A stretch of DNA of 64,000 bases from Pseudomonas gingeri (GTDB lineage: Bacteria; Pseudomonadota; Gammaproteobacteria; Pseudomonadales; Pseudomonadaceae). Below, piece by piece: positions 1 through 8,584 of this stretch. Where the stretch lies: contig NZ_JACAOS010000022.1 of assembly GCF_013386165.1 (NCBI RefSeq), forward strand, positions 41,369 to 105,368, in the 5' to 3' direction. The notes beneath the pieces are model-generated. The model searched no databases, had not been told where the DNA came from, and was given only the letters and a program-made list of their open reading frames with translations. Within the stretch, counting starts at the first letter, position 1. Each line of letters opens with the position of its first letter. A program made the translations under genes and the position numbers.

Positions 1-219
1 CTTGCTGGCGATGGCGTCCGGCCAGGCAGCGTAAATTTCGATTTTTATCGACAAAATAAACATATTGAACGCACGTTTTTATTTTTTTACCTTTAAAAGT
101 CGATTTTTATCGGCTATAAAGTCGCCATCACCCGGCCGGACCCACCACGTCCGGCCATTCTCAATCTGTCATCGGTCGATGCCTAGAATCGCCCACCGCA
201 TTCGCCCAGGAGATGATCC
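1..219. promoter_or_regulatory. aguB upstream region with two direct copies of a 13-bp AT-rich motif
   Basis: AT-rich non-coding stretch before aguB. The motif tcgatttttatcg occurs at 38-50 and again, same orientation, at 100-112, 62 bp apart (about six helical turns). The first ~30 bases resemble a REP remnant. A ribosome binding site AGGAG sits seven bases before the aguB ATG. The direct repeats are seen in the sequence; that they bind a regulator (in P. aeruginosa agmatine genes are controlled by the TetR-type AguR) is inference. Confidence 0.4.
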
Positions 220-1098
<879 letters not shown>

Positions 1099-1103
1099 TC
1101 GCC

Positions 1104-2210
1104 ATGACCACTTTGAACAGCACACCGCGCGCCGACGGTTTCCACATGCCCGCCGAATGGGCGCCACAAACCCAAGCCTGGATGATCTGGCCCGAACGCC
1201 CGGACAACTGGCGCCTGGGCGGCAAGCCCGCGCAGGCCGCCCATGCCGCCGTGGCCCGGGCCATTGCCCGTTTCGAACCGGTGACGGTGGCGGTGTCCGC
1301 CGCGCAGTACGAAAACGCCCGGGCACGCCTGGACATGCCGAATATCCGCCTGGTGGAAATGTCCAGCGACGACGCCTGGGTCCGCGACAGCGGTCCGACC
1401 TTTGTCATCAACGACCAGGGTGAAGTGCGCGGCGTCAATTGGGGCTTCAATGCCTGGGGCGGTTTCGACGGCGGTCTCTATGCGCCGTGGAACCGCGACG
1501 AGCAGGTGGGCGGCAAGATCCTTGAAATCGAGCGCTGCCAGCGGTATCAGACCGAAGGTTTTGTGCTCGAAGGCGGTTCGATCCATGTCGACGGCGAAGG
1601 CACGGTGATTACCACCGAGGAATGCCTGCTCAATCGCAATCGCAACCCGCACCTGACCCGCGAAGCCATCGAGCAAGTGCTGGCCGAGCACCTGGCGGTG
1701 GACAAGGTGATCTGGCTGCCGGACGGCTTGTTCAACGACGAAACCGACGGCCATGTGGATAACTTCTGCTGCTACGTGCGTCCGGGTGAAGTCCTGCTGG
1801 CCTGGACCGACGATCCCCAGAACCCCAACTACCCACGTTGCCAGGCGGCCATGAAAGTGCTGGAAAGTAGCCGTGACGCCCAGGGTCGCACCTTTACAGT
1901 GCACAAAATGCCGATTCCGGGGCCGCTGTATGCCACCGAAGAAGAGTGCGCCGGCGTGGACGCGGTGGCGGGCAGCCAGGAACGCAACCCATCGGTACGT
2001 CTGGCCGGCTCCTATGTGAACTTCCTGATCGTCAACGGCGGCATCATCGCGCCGAGCTTCGACGACCCCCAGGACAGCGTGGCCAAGGAAATCCTGCAGA
2101 ACCTGTTCCCTCAGCACGAAGTGGTGATGGTGCCAGGCCGTGAGTTGTTACTGGGGGGCGGAAATATCCATTGCCTTACACAGCAGCAACCTGCGCCACA
2201 CAAAGGTTGA
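1104..2210 (+). CDS. aguA: Agmatine deiminase AguA
   Basis: Converts agmatine to N-carbamoylputrescine and ammonia, feeding the amidase encoded just upstream. It belongs to the peptidyl-arginine-deiminase-like guanidino-modifying family. The 368-residue length matches, and the family's catalytic cysteine is visible as C357 in the C-terminal motif LGGGNIHCLTQQ. The N-terminal MPAEWAPQTQAWMIWP segment is typical of AguA. The start lies five bases after the aguB stop, indicating an operon. A rho-independent terminator follows at 2290-2317. Confidence 0.95.
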   Translation: MTTLNSTPRADGFHMPAEWAPQTQAWMIWPERPDNWRLGGKPAQAAHAAVARAIARFEPVTVAVSAAQYENARARLDMPNIRLVEMSSDDAWVRDSGPTFVINDQGEVRGVNWGFNAWGGFDGGLYAPWNRDEQVGGKILEIERCQRYQTEGFVLEGGSIHVDGEGTVITTEECLLNRNRNPHLTREAIEQVLAEHLAVDKVIWLPDGLFNDETDGHVDNFCCYVRPGEVLLAWTDDPQNPNYPRCQAAMKVLESSRDAQGRTFTVHKMPIPGPLYATEEECAGVDAVAGSQERNPSVRLAGSYVNFLIVNGGIIAPSFDDPQDSVAKEILQNLFPQHEVVMVPGRELLLGGGNIHCLTQQQPAPHKG

Positions 2211-2289
2211 GTGAAGTTGTAACAAAGCATGCAATGCTACAAATGATGGCATTTTTACATCGTTATAAGATAACACCCCGATAGAACCT

Positions 2290-2317
2290 GCAGCCCTTAT
2301 GGGCTGCGGGTTTTTTT
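2290..2317 (+). terminator. Rho-independent terminator after aguBA
   Basis: Perfect 7-bp stem gcagccc/gggctgc with a TTAT loop, then ggg and a run of seven T, 80 bases after the aguA stop. Confidence 0.85.
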
Positions 2318-2457
2318 AGGTTTTCCGACTGCTGAACTGGCACTTTGGCATATCTCTTGTATCGGCTTTCTTTATATGACGGAGGGTCTTCTACAGTGCG
2401 ACGTTCTGTCATAAACCTTAAGTAAGTTAGCCGCTCATGAACCAGGAGAGCGCTGAG

Positions 2458-2658
2458 ATGAACGTAGCCAGTGAGCGGGTTTCGCACCCTCTGTCGGTGA
2501 CGAGCGAGTCGCTTCAAGTCCTGGCCCAGTGGTTGAAAAGCAATGGAACGCGTACCACCCGTGGTCAGGATCCTCGTCGGATGATTATCGACCGTTACCC
2601 CGCAGGTTTGTTCAGCGAAGCTGAACTGGAGGCCTTGCTCGGGGTTTTACAGGGTTAA
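2458..2658 (+). CDS. Small conserved Pseudomonas protein, unknown function
   Basis: 66-residue protein with no signal peptide or membrane segment. The ATG at 2458 is preferred over one at 2437 because AGGAG lies nine bases before it. The C-terminal half (TRTTRGQDPRRMIIDRYPAG, then LFSEAELEALLGVLQG) is charged and ends in a predicted helix. I recall similar small hypothetical proteins in fluorescent pseudomonads but can give no function. It stands alone between two terminators, so it has its own promoter. Confidence 0.7.
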   Translation: MNVASERVSHPLSVTSESLQVLAQWLKSNGTRTTRGQDPRRMIIDRYPAGLFSEAELEALLGVLQG

Positions 2659-2671
2659 AAGGACTTTGCAC

Positions 2672-2715
2672 AAAAACGCCGCTGGCTGGAGCGATCCAGG
2701 CAGTGGCGTTTTTTT
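2672..2715. terminator. Hairpin terminator between the small gene and the siderophore receptor
   Basis: Arms aaaacgccgctgg...ccaggcagtggcg are followed on the plus strand by seven T and preceded by A bases, so the hairpin can stop transcription of the small plus-strand gene. It lies eight bases from the 3' end of the converging receptor gene and may serve both. Confidence 0.75.
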
Positions 2716-2722
2716 ATGCGCT

Positions 2723-4816
2723 TCAGAAAGTGTAGGTGCCGGTGACCACCAGGTTGCGCGGAGCGCCCGGCTGGATCTGGAAGGCGCTGGTGGCAGACGC
2801 GTAGTAGGTGCGGTCGCTGATATTGTTCAGGGCGGCGCGCAGGTCCCAGTCGCGGGTACGGAAACCGCCCAGGGCGTCCCAGGTGCCGTAGCCCGGCAGG
2901 GTCACCGTGTTGGCATTGTCGGCATAACGGTCACCGACCAGGGTCAGGCCGGTTTCGGCGTACCAGCCCATTTCCGGTTTCCAGGTCAGGAACAGGCTGG
3001 CGTTACGTTTGGCCACATTGCTGACGCGCTTGCCCTCGAAGCCATTGTTGTCCTTGACGACGGTCGCATCCTGAAGACCGATGCCGCCGCGCAGGTACCA
3101 GTTGCCGACGATTTTCCCGGTGCCGGTCAGCTCGAGACCGCGTGAGCGTTGCAGGCCGCTGAGCAGGGTGATGGACGGGTTCAGCGGGTCGCTGGTGCGG
3201 CGGTTGTAGAGCTCCAGCTCATACACCGCCAGGGTGGTGCTCAGACGCTCGTCGAGCCAGTCGCTTTTCACCCCCAGCTCTTTCTGGCGGGTCATTTCCG
3301 GGCTCAGGTCATTGCCGTTGCCGGCCGCGTTCGGTGTGATACCGATGACGGCGCCGCCCACGGGTGAGAAGCTCTTGCTCCAGGAGGCGTAGAAGGCGTG
3401 ATCCTGCAGCGGCGTCCAGACCACGCCAAGCCGTGGGCTGGTGCTCTGGCTGTCACGCTGGTCACTGCGGGCGAGCAGGTTGTTGGTGGTTTCGACATTG
3501 AAGCGGTCGTAACGCAGGCCGCCCAGCAACTGCCACTGATCGTTGAGGCGCAGTTGGTCCTGGACGTAGATCGCCTGGCTCTCGACCTCGGTATGGTTGT
3601 CGCTGGAGGCAACCATGGGGCCGGTATGGCTCAGGCTGTGGTTCGGGTTGAACAGGTCGAGTGCCGGCACCGCCTGGCCGCCGCGATTGGTGGCCAGCGA
3701 GGTGTAGAGCTTCGGATCACGGCGCTGGCTGCCCAGTTCCAACCCGGTCAGCAGGCGGTGCTCGAGGCCGAAGGTATCGAAGCCGCCTTCGACCTCCAGG
3801 TTGCTGAAGACATTGCGGGTGTTGAGGTCCTGCTGCCAGCGCTGGCGGGTGACCTTGCGGGTCGCCGCGGTGTAGCCGGTCAGGTAGGTGTTGTCGAAAT
3901 CACTGTCGAGCTTGAACACCCCGAGGGTGTGGCGCAGTTGCCAGGTGTCGTTGAGGGCGTAGGTGAGCTTTGAGCGCAGGGATTGAGCCTTGTCATCGAT
4001 GAAATCCCGTGGGTCGCCATAGCTGGTGTCGCGTCCCACATCGGCAGGTCGGCCGTTGACACCCGGTATGCCGCGATCCGGGGTGCGGTTGTAGCGGCTG
4101 TATTCGTATTGCACCAGCCAGTTCAGGTCCGGGCTCAATTGCCAGCTCATCGAGGGGGCGAACAACTGGCGGTTGCCGCTGACGCCATCGCGGAAACTGT
4201 TGGCGTCCTGGTTGCCCATATTCAGGCGCAGGCTGAGGTTTTCCGTGGGGTCGACGCTGAGGTCGGTGTACAGGCTGCGCAGGTCATCGCTGCCGCCTTG
4301 CACCTCGACCGTGGAGCGGCGGCCGAACTGCGGCAACTTGCTGACCCGGTTGACGATCCCGCCCTGGCTGCCACGGCCATAGAGCACTGCGGCCGGGCCC
4401 TTGAGGACTTCGATCCGCTCGATGTTATGCAGGTCGCGCACGTACTGGCTGTCGTCACGGATACCGTCCAGGTAAAAGTCGTTGCTGGCGTCGAAACCGC
4501 GAATCCTCAGGCTGTCGAAACGGGTGTCCGCCCCGCTGCTGACATTGGGGATGCCGCTCAATGCCTTGCCCAGGTCATTGGTGCCGTAATCGAGCACATT
4601 CGCCGTTTTTACCGAATCGATGGCCTGGGGCACATAACGAACCGGTGTAGCGGTACGGGTCGCGGTGCTGACGTCGCGGACGCGGGGATCATCCGGGTCG
4701 GCCTCGGCACTGATCGACAGCTCCGGCAGGGTGGTGCTCGTGGCGCAGGCAAATCCAGCGGACAGCAGGACAGAAAGCCCGAGGGTAGCGGGCGTCAGGC
4801 GATAAAGGGCAGGCAT
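2723..4816 (-). CDS. TonB-dependent ferric-siderophore receptor
   Basis: Outer-membrane beta-barrel that takes up an iron-siderophore using TonB energy. The 697-residue protein has a cleavable signal peptide (cleaved near FACA/TSTT), a plug domain with the diagnostic LRIRGFDASNDFYLDGIRD segment and the IERIEVLKGPAAVLYGRG plug motif, then a barrel ending in the outer-membrane signature ...GTYTF (terminal Phe). There is no N-terminal signalling extension and no sigma/anti-sigma gene next to it, so it is a plain transporter rather than a transducer. A 14/19 match to the Fur box lies 55 bases upstream. The substrate cannot be told from sequence; the overall pattern resembles catecholate or xenosiderophore receptors. 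Confidence 0.9.
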   Translation of the reverse strand: MPALYRLTPATLGLSVLLSAGFACATSTTLPELSISAEADPDDPRVRDVSTATRTATPVRYVPQAIDSVKTANVLDYGTNDLGKALSGIPNVSSGADTRFDSLRIRGFDASNDFYLDGIRDDSQYVRDLHNIERIEVLKGPAAVLYGRGSQGGIVNRVSKLPQFGRRSTVEVQGGSDDLRSLYTDLSVDPTENLSLRLNMGNQDANSFRDGVSGNRQLFAPSMSWQLSPDLNWLVQYEYSRYNRTPDRGIPGVNGRPADVGRDTSYGDPRDFIDDKAQSLRSKLTYALNDTWQLRHTLGVFKLDSDFDNTYLTGYTAATRKVTRQRWQQDLNTRNVFSNLEVEGGFDTFGLEHRLLTGLELGSQRRDPKLYTSLATNRGGQAVPALDLFNPNHSLSHTGPMVASSDNHTEVESQAIYVQDQLRLNDQWQLLGGLRYDRFNVETTNNLLARSDQRDSQSTSPRLGVVWTPLQDHAFYASWSKSFSPVGGAVIGITPNAAGNGNDLSPEMTRQKELGVKSDWLDERLSTTLAVYELELYNRRTSDPLNPSITLLSGLQRSRGLELTGTGKIVGNWYLRGGIGLQDATVVKDNNGFEGKRVSNVAKRNASLFLTWKPEMGWYAETGLTLVGDRYADNANTVTLPGYGTWDALGGFRTRDWDLRAALNNISDRTYYASATSAFQIQPGAPRNLVVTGTYTF

Positions 4817-4870
4817 GGGGAAGGGTGTATCCGTAGGCGCGTGAGAGAGATAAGGTGAAGCGGTACGAAT

Positions 4871-4889
4871 TGTAATGAGTATTGTTATC
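4871..4889 (-). promoter_or_regulatory. Fur box upstream of the TonB receptor
   Basis: On the minus strand the sequence gataacaatactcattaca matches 14 of 19 positions of the Fur consensus gataatgataatcattatc. It lies about 55 bases before the receptor start codon, where it would overlap the promoter. Iron repression through Fur is the inferred control. Confidence 0.75.
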
Positions 4890-5070
4890 TATTAATAACA
4901 ATTCCCAGTAGCGTGTCGGCAGGTTTGTGTCCAAATATGTCCCGATTGTTTCACCTGGGCTGATCTGACCGGTTTTTGAAATAAACCAAGAGCCATTTCG
5001 GCGTTTTTCCAGTGGTGGCGGCGGGCTAGTCTTCACTCATTGCTTGTTGATGACTTTTTTGGAGATTGCC

Positions 5071-5763
5071 ATGACCGCCCCCGCCACCCTTCACTACATC
5101 TACGATCCGTTGTGCGGTTGGTGCTATGGCGCCAAACCGCTGATCCAGGCCGCCCGGCAGGTGTTGCCGGTGGTCCTGCATGGCGGGGGCATGATGGCCG
5201 GCAACAACCGCCAGTTCGTGTCCTCGAACCTGCGCGACTACGTCATGCCCCATGACCGGCGGATTGCCGAGTACACGGGCCAGCCGTTTGGCCAGGCCTA
5301 TTTCGACGGGTTGTTGCGTGATTCGACGGCGATCTTCGACTCCACGCCGCCGACCCGTGCGGTCCTCGCGGCCGAGCAACTGCAAGGCCGCGGGCTGGAG
5401 ATGCTGGGGCGCCAGCAGACGGCGCACTACGTCGACGGCCGACGCGTGGCCGATGTCGAGGTGTTGCTGGCGCTGGCCGCCGAGATGGGGTTCGAACCCG
5501 AAGCCTTCAAGGCCGCTTTTGAAGCCAATAGCGGTGCGGTGGCGGCGGAGCACTTCAAACAAAGTCGGGCTTTGTTGTCCCGTGTCGGCGGCCAGGGTTT
5601 TCCGACACTGGCACTGGAGCAGGATGGTCGTTTCAGCCTGATCGATATCGGTCCTTACCTGGGCAAACCCGACGCATTCGCCGCCTGGCTCAGTCAATCG
5701 CTGATCCCCGCTACCCCTGCCGCCATGGGGCCATCCTGTGGCCTGGATGGTTGTTCGTCCTGA
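5071..5763 (+). CDS. DsbA-family thioredoxin-fold oxidoreductase
   Basis: 230-residue protein with the thioredoxin-like active site C15-G-W-C18 near the N terminus (YDPLCGWCYG) and a helical insert, as in the DsbA/FrnE family. No signal peptide is present, so it is probably cytoplasmic, unlike DsbA itself. The ATG at 5071 has GGAG nine bases before it; an in-frame ATG at 5044 lacks a ribosome site. It ends in a cysteine-containing tail (CGLDGCSS). The likely role is thiol-disulphide exchange; the physiological substrate is unknown. It is a single gene between divergent receptor and porin regions. Confidence 0.85.
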   Translation: MTAPATLHYIYDPLCGWCYGAKPLIQAARQVLPVVLHGGGMMAGNNRQFVSSNLRDYVMPHDRRIAEYTGQPFGQAYFDGLLRDSTAIFDSTPPTRAVLAAEQLQGRGLEMLGRQQTAHYVDGRRVADVEVLLALAAEMGFEPEAFKAAFEANSGAVAAEHFKQSRALLSRVGGQGFPTLALEQDGRFSLIDIGPYLGKPDAFAAWLSQSLIPATPAAMGPSCGLDGCSS

Positions 5764-5871
5764 AACCGACGCAGCCTGTTGTCGCTCGGTGATAAATGAC
5801 AGTCGTTGGCGGATATGCCTTTTTTCGAGGTCGACCCGCTAATTCCTTCTATTCACTGATGTTTCACGAAA

Positions 5872-5901
5872 TTGACACAATACTCATGTCGCAGATAGGA
5901 T
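5872..5901 (+). promoter_or_regulatory. Sigma-70 promoter in the porin leader
   Basis: TTGACA at 5872-5877 and TAGGAT at 5896-5901 with 18-bp spacing. Predicted transcription would begin near 5908 and meet the hairpin terminator at 5944-5980 before the porin start at 6061. Confidence 0.6.
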
Positions 5902-5943
5902 TCTCCTTACGCCTGTGGCTATACGCCATACACCTAAAATAAT

Positions 5944-5980
5944 AAAAGGCCCGCTGCACCTCGTGCAGGCGGGCCTTTTT
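5944..5980 (+). terminator. Terminator or attenuator ahead of the OprD-family porin gene
   Basis: A long GC-rich hairpin (arms aaaaggcccgc and gcgggcctttt, inner tgca/tgca pairing) followed by T-rich sequence. It ends 80 bases before the porin ATG and begins about 36 bases after the predicted start site of the promoter at 5872-5901. It may end the upstream gene's transcript, create a ~70-nt small RNA, or attenuate the porin. Confidence 0.8.
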
Positions 5981-6060
5981 GCTTTTGTCTGAAGCACCCA
6001 CACACAACGTTTCAGCTCGAAGCCGCAGGGCGTTTCACCTAGCGAATAAGGAAGAAAAAC

Positions 6061-7362
6061 ATGTTGAACAAACGGATCGGTCTGCTCGCATTGGGCATCC
6101 TCGGGGCTACCCAGGCCATGGCCAGTGATCAATCGGACTCCAAGGGTTTCGTTGACGACAGCCACCTGAACGTTCTGTTGCGTAACGCCTACATCAACCG
6201 TGATTACAAAAGCGGCAACCCGGACAAGATCGAATGGGGCCAAGCGGCTATCGCGACCTTCAAGTCCGGCTTCACCCAAGGCACCGTAGGTGTGGGTGTT
6301 GACGCTTTCGGCCAGTACGCTGTGCGTCTGGACGGCGGCCGCGGCGAAACCGGCGCGCAAGGCATCGACTTCTTCAAGAAGGACAACAACGGCGATCCGG
6401 CCAAGGATCTGGCCCAGGGTGGCGCCGCGGTTAAATTCCGTCTGTCCAACACCGTGCTGACCTACGGCGACCAGATGCCGTCCCTGCCGCTGCTGAACTA
6501 CGACAACTCCCGCCTGCTGTCGGAAAGCTACACCGGTACCTTGATCACCTCCAAGGAGATCAAAGGCCTGGAACTGAACGCCGGTCACTTCACCGCCGAA
6601 TCGCGCAAGAGCGCCGAAGGTCGTGACAGCGGTGGCCTGAAAGGTATCGATATCCTGGGTGGTAGCTACCAGTTCACCGATCAGTTCAAGGCATCCCTGT
6701 ACGCTTCCGACGTCGACGAAGTGCTGAAGAAGCAGTACGTGAACCTGAACTACGCGTTCCCGATCGCCTCGGATCAGTCCCTGACCCTGGACTTCAACGG
6801 CTACCGTACCCAGCTGGACCGTGGCTACGCAGCGGACCAAGGTGCTCAAGGTCGTGACAACAAGATCTGGAGCCTGGCCGCTACCTACGCCCTGGGTGCT
6901 CACTCCTTCACCATCGCACACCAGAGCAGCACCGGCTCCAGCCTGCTGGGCTACCCGTACGGTGGCTACCAGAAGGGTCAGGATCGCGTTGGCGATGGCG
7001 GCAACACCATCAACCTGGCGAACTCCTACTGGTCGGACTTCAACGCTGCCGACGAGCGTTCCTGGCAGTTGGGCTACGGCCTGGACTTCGGCGCCTACGG
7101 CGTTCCGGGCCTGAGCTACAACTTCGCCTACGTGCGCGGCGACAACATTACCAGCGTCAACAGCGCCGGTACTGTCTTCACTGGCGGCAGCGAGCGTGAA
7201 ATCTTCAACCAGATCAAGTACGTGGTCCAGAGCGGCCCGGCCAAAGACCTGAGCGTGAAGCTGCGTAGCTCGGTCCTGCGTGTGTCTGAGAAATCCAAGG
7301 ACTACAACGTCGGTGGTAACGAAGTACGCATCTTTGTCGACTACCCGATCAACGTGTTCTGA
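6061..7362 (+). CDS. OprD-family outer-membrane porin (OprE/OprQ-like)
   Basis: 433-residue outer-membrane porin of the Pseudomonas OprD (Occ) family, which takes up amino acids, peptides or carboxylates. The signal peptide ends after ATQAMA. Typical family features are the DSHLNVLLRNAYINRDYK first strand, FKSGFTQGTVGVGVDAFGQYAVRLDGG, and a C terminus ending in Phe (VDYPINVF). Codon use is strongly biased toward preferred codons, consistent with high expression. AGGAAG precedes the ATG and a strong terminator follows. The subfamily (OprE or OprQ) is recalled from general resemblance, and the substrate is not determinable here. Confidence 0.9.
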   Translation: MLNKRIGLLALGILGATQAMASDQSDSKGFVDDSHLNVLLRNAYINRDYKSGNPDKIEWGQAAIATFKSGFTQGTVGVGVDAFGQYAVRLDGGRGETGAQGIDFFKKDNNGDPAKDLAQGGAAVKFRLSNTVLTYGDQMPSLPLLNYDNSRLLSESYTGTLITSKEIKGLELNAGHFTAESRKSAEGRDSGGLKGIDILGGSYQFTDQFKASLYASDVDEVLKKQYVNLNYAFPIASDQSLTLDFNGYRTQLDRGYAADQGAQGRDNKIWSLAATYALGAHSFTIAHQSSTGSSLLGYPYGGYQKGQDRVGDGGNTINLANSYWSDFNAADERSWQLGYGLDFGAYGVPGLSYNFAYVRGDNITSVNSAGTVFTGGSEREIFNQIKYVVQSGPAKDLSVKLRSSVLRVSEKSKDYNVGGNEVRIFVDYPINVF

Positions 7363-7401
7363 TCGAGCGACAAGGCTGTAGCAACCTGATCCCAGGTTGA
7401 A

Positions 7402-7433
7402 CAAAACGCCCCGACTGGTTCGGGGCGTTTTTG
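7402..7433 (+). terminator. Terminator after the porin gene
   Basis: 12-bp perfect stem caaaacgccccg/cggggcgttttg with a 7-nt loop; the right arm ends in T-rich sequence. Confidence 0.9.
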
Positions 7434-7507
7434 TTTGTGCGCGAAGTTGCGAGTAGTCTGTGGGCCTTGTGAACCAACGCTTCTCCTGAAACCGAGACCC
7501 GGGCGCC

Positions 7508-8410
7508 ATGACCGTCAGAACCTTTATCGCCCGTCGCCGCTGGTTGTCCCTGGGATTGCTGGCCGTGTTTCTTGCGGTCGGCCTGCCCTATGGCTGTTCG
7601 CGACTGGCCTATAAAGAGCGCGAACTGCTGTTCAATATCCAGCCAGGCACGGCGAGCTGGTTCAACGGCGTGCCGACGGGCGTCAGGGAGTTGCAGATTC
7701 CGGTCAGTGGCGGGTTGGCCGGTTCCGACTACCTGCATGCCTGGTGGTGGCCGTCGAACCGGGCGAATGCGCCGGCCATCCTGTACCTGCACGGCACCCG
7801 TTGGAACCTGACGGCGCAGGTCGGGCGGATCACGCAACTGCGGGACCTGGGTTTCTCGGTGCTGGCCATCGACTATCGTGGTTTTGGCGACAGTCCCGGC
7901 AGCCTGCCTTCCGAACGCAGCGTGTACCAGGACGCGGGCAATGCCTGGAAACGCCTGGTGCAACTGCAACCCGATGCCCACAAGCGCTATATCTACGGCC
8001 ACTCCCTGGGCGGTGCGGTGGCGGTGGACCTGGCCGAGCGCCTGGCCGGCGACAAGGACGCGTCCAAGGCCGCGGGGCTGATCATTGAGTCGACCTTTAC
8101 CGACCTGGGCGACGCGGCTCGGGCAGCGATCCCGACCTCGCTGCCGGTCGGCTGGATCTTGTCGGAGAAGTTCGACTCCATCGACAAGATCAACCAGATC
8201 GATATTCCCGTGCTGATCGTCCACGGCACTGACGACCCCTACGTTCCCTCGCGTTTCAGCAAGGCCCTGTATGAAGCCGCCGCGCAGCCCAAGCAATTGC
8301 TGCTGATAAAAGGCGGCAACCATATCAACAGCATGACCCTGGGCAGCCGTGAATATGCCAAGGCCTTGCGGCAGGCATTCGAGGGTTTTGCATCGCCCGT
8401 GGTGCGCTGA
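7508..8410 (+). CDS. Membrane-anchored alpha/beta hydrolase
   Basis: 300-residue serine hydrolase. An N-terminal hydrophobic helix (about residues 12-28) is followed by YGC, which could be a lipobox-like cysteine, so the enzyme is probably tethered to the inner membrane facing the periplasm. The nucleophile elbow GHSLGG gives S166; LYLHG is the oxyanion region. The aspartate lies in VHGTDDPYVP and the histidine in GGNHINS near the C terminus. It resembles the BEM46/Abhd13-type hydrolases of bacteria; the substrate is unknown. It has no operon partner. Confidence 0.85.
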   Translation: MTVRTFIARRRWLSLGLLAVFLAVGLPYGCSRLAYKERELLFNIQPGTASWFNGVPTGVRELQIPVSGGLAGSDYLHAWWWPSNRANAPAILYLHGTRWNLTAQVGRITQLRDLGFSVLAIDYRGFGDSPGSLPSERSVYQDAGNAWKRLVQLQPDAHKRYIYGHSLGGAVAVDLAERLAGDKDASKAAGLIIESTFTDLGDAARAAIPTSLPVGWILSEKFDSIDKINQIDIPVLIVHGTDDPYVPSRFSKALYEAAAQPKQLLLIKGGNHINSMTLGSREYAKALRQAFEGFASPVVR

Positions 8411-8584
8411 CTTTCCAGGCCAAAACATGTTGAAACCCAATAAACATTGCATTCTGCGCATAACGCACTAGCGTTACGCCAGCACGGATTGCTGCTGTTG
8501 GAGGTTCATGCCATTGCGCCTGCCAGCCACCTCTTTCCTGTGCCCAAACCACGATGTTCACGGTTGATCCGCAGGAGAAACACC

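Noticed and set aside
5884..7509. 541-codon minus-strand open frame opposite the porin
   Set aside because: Val/Gln-rich shadow; runs through the terminators at both ends of the porin gene.
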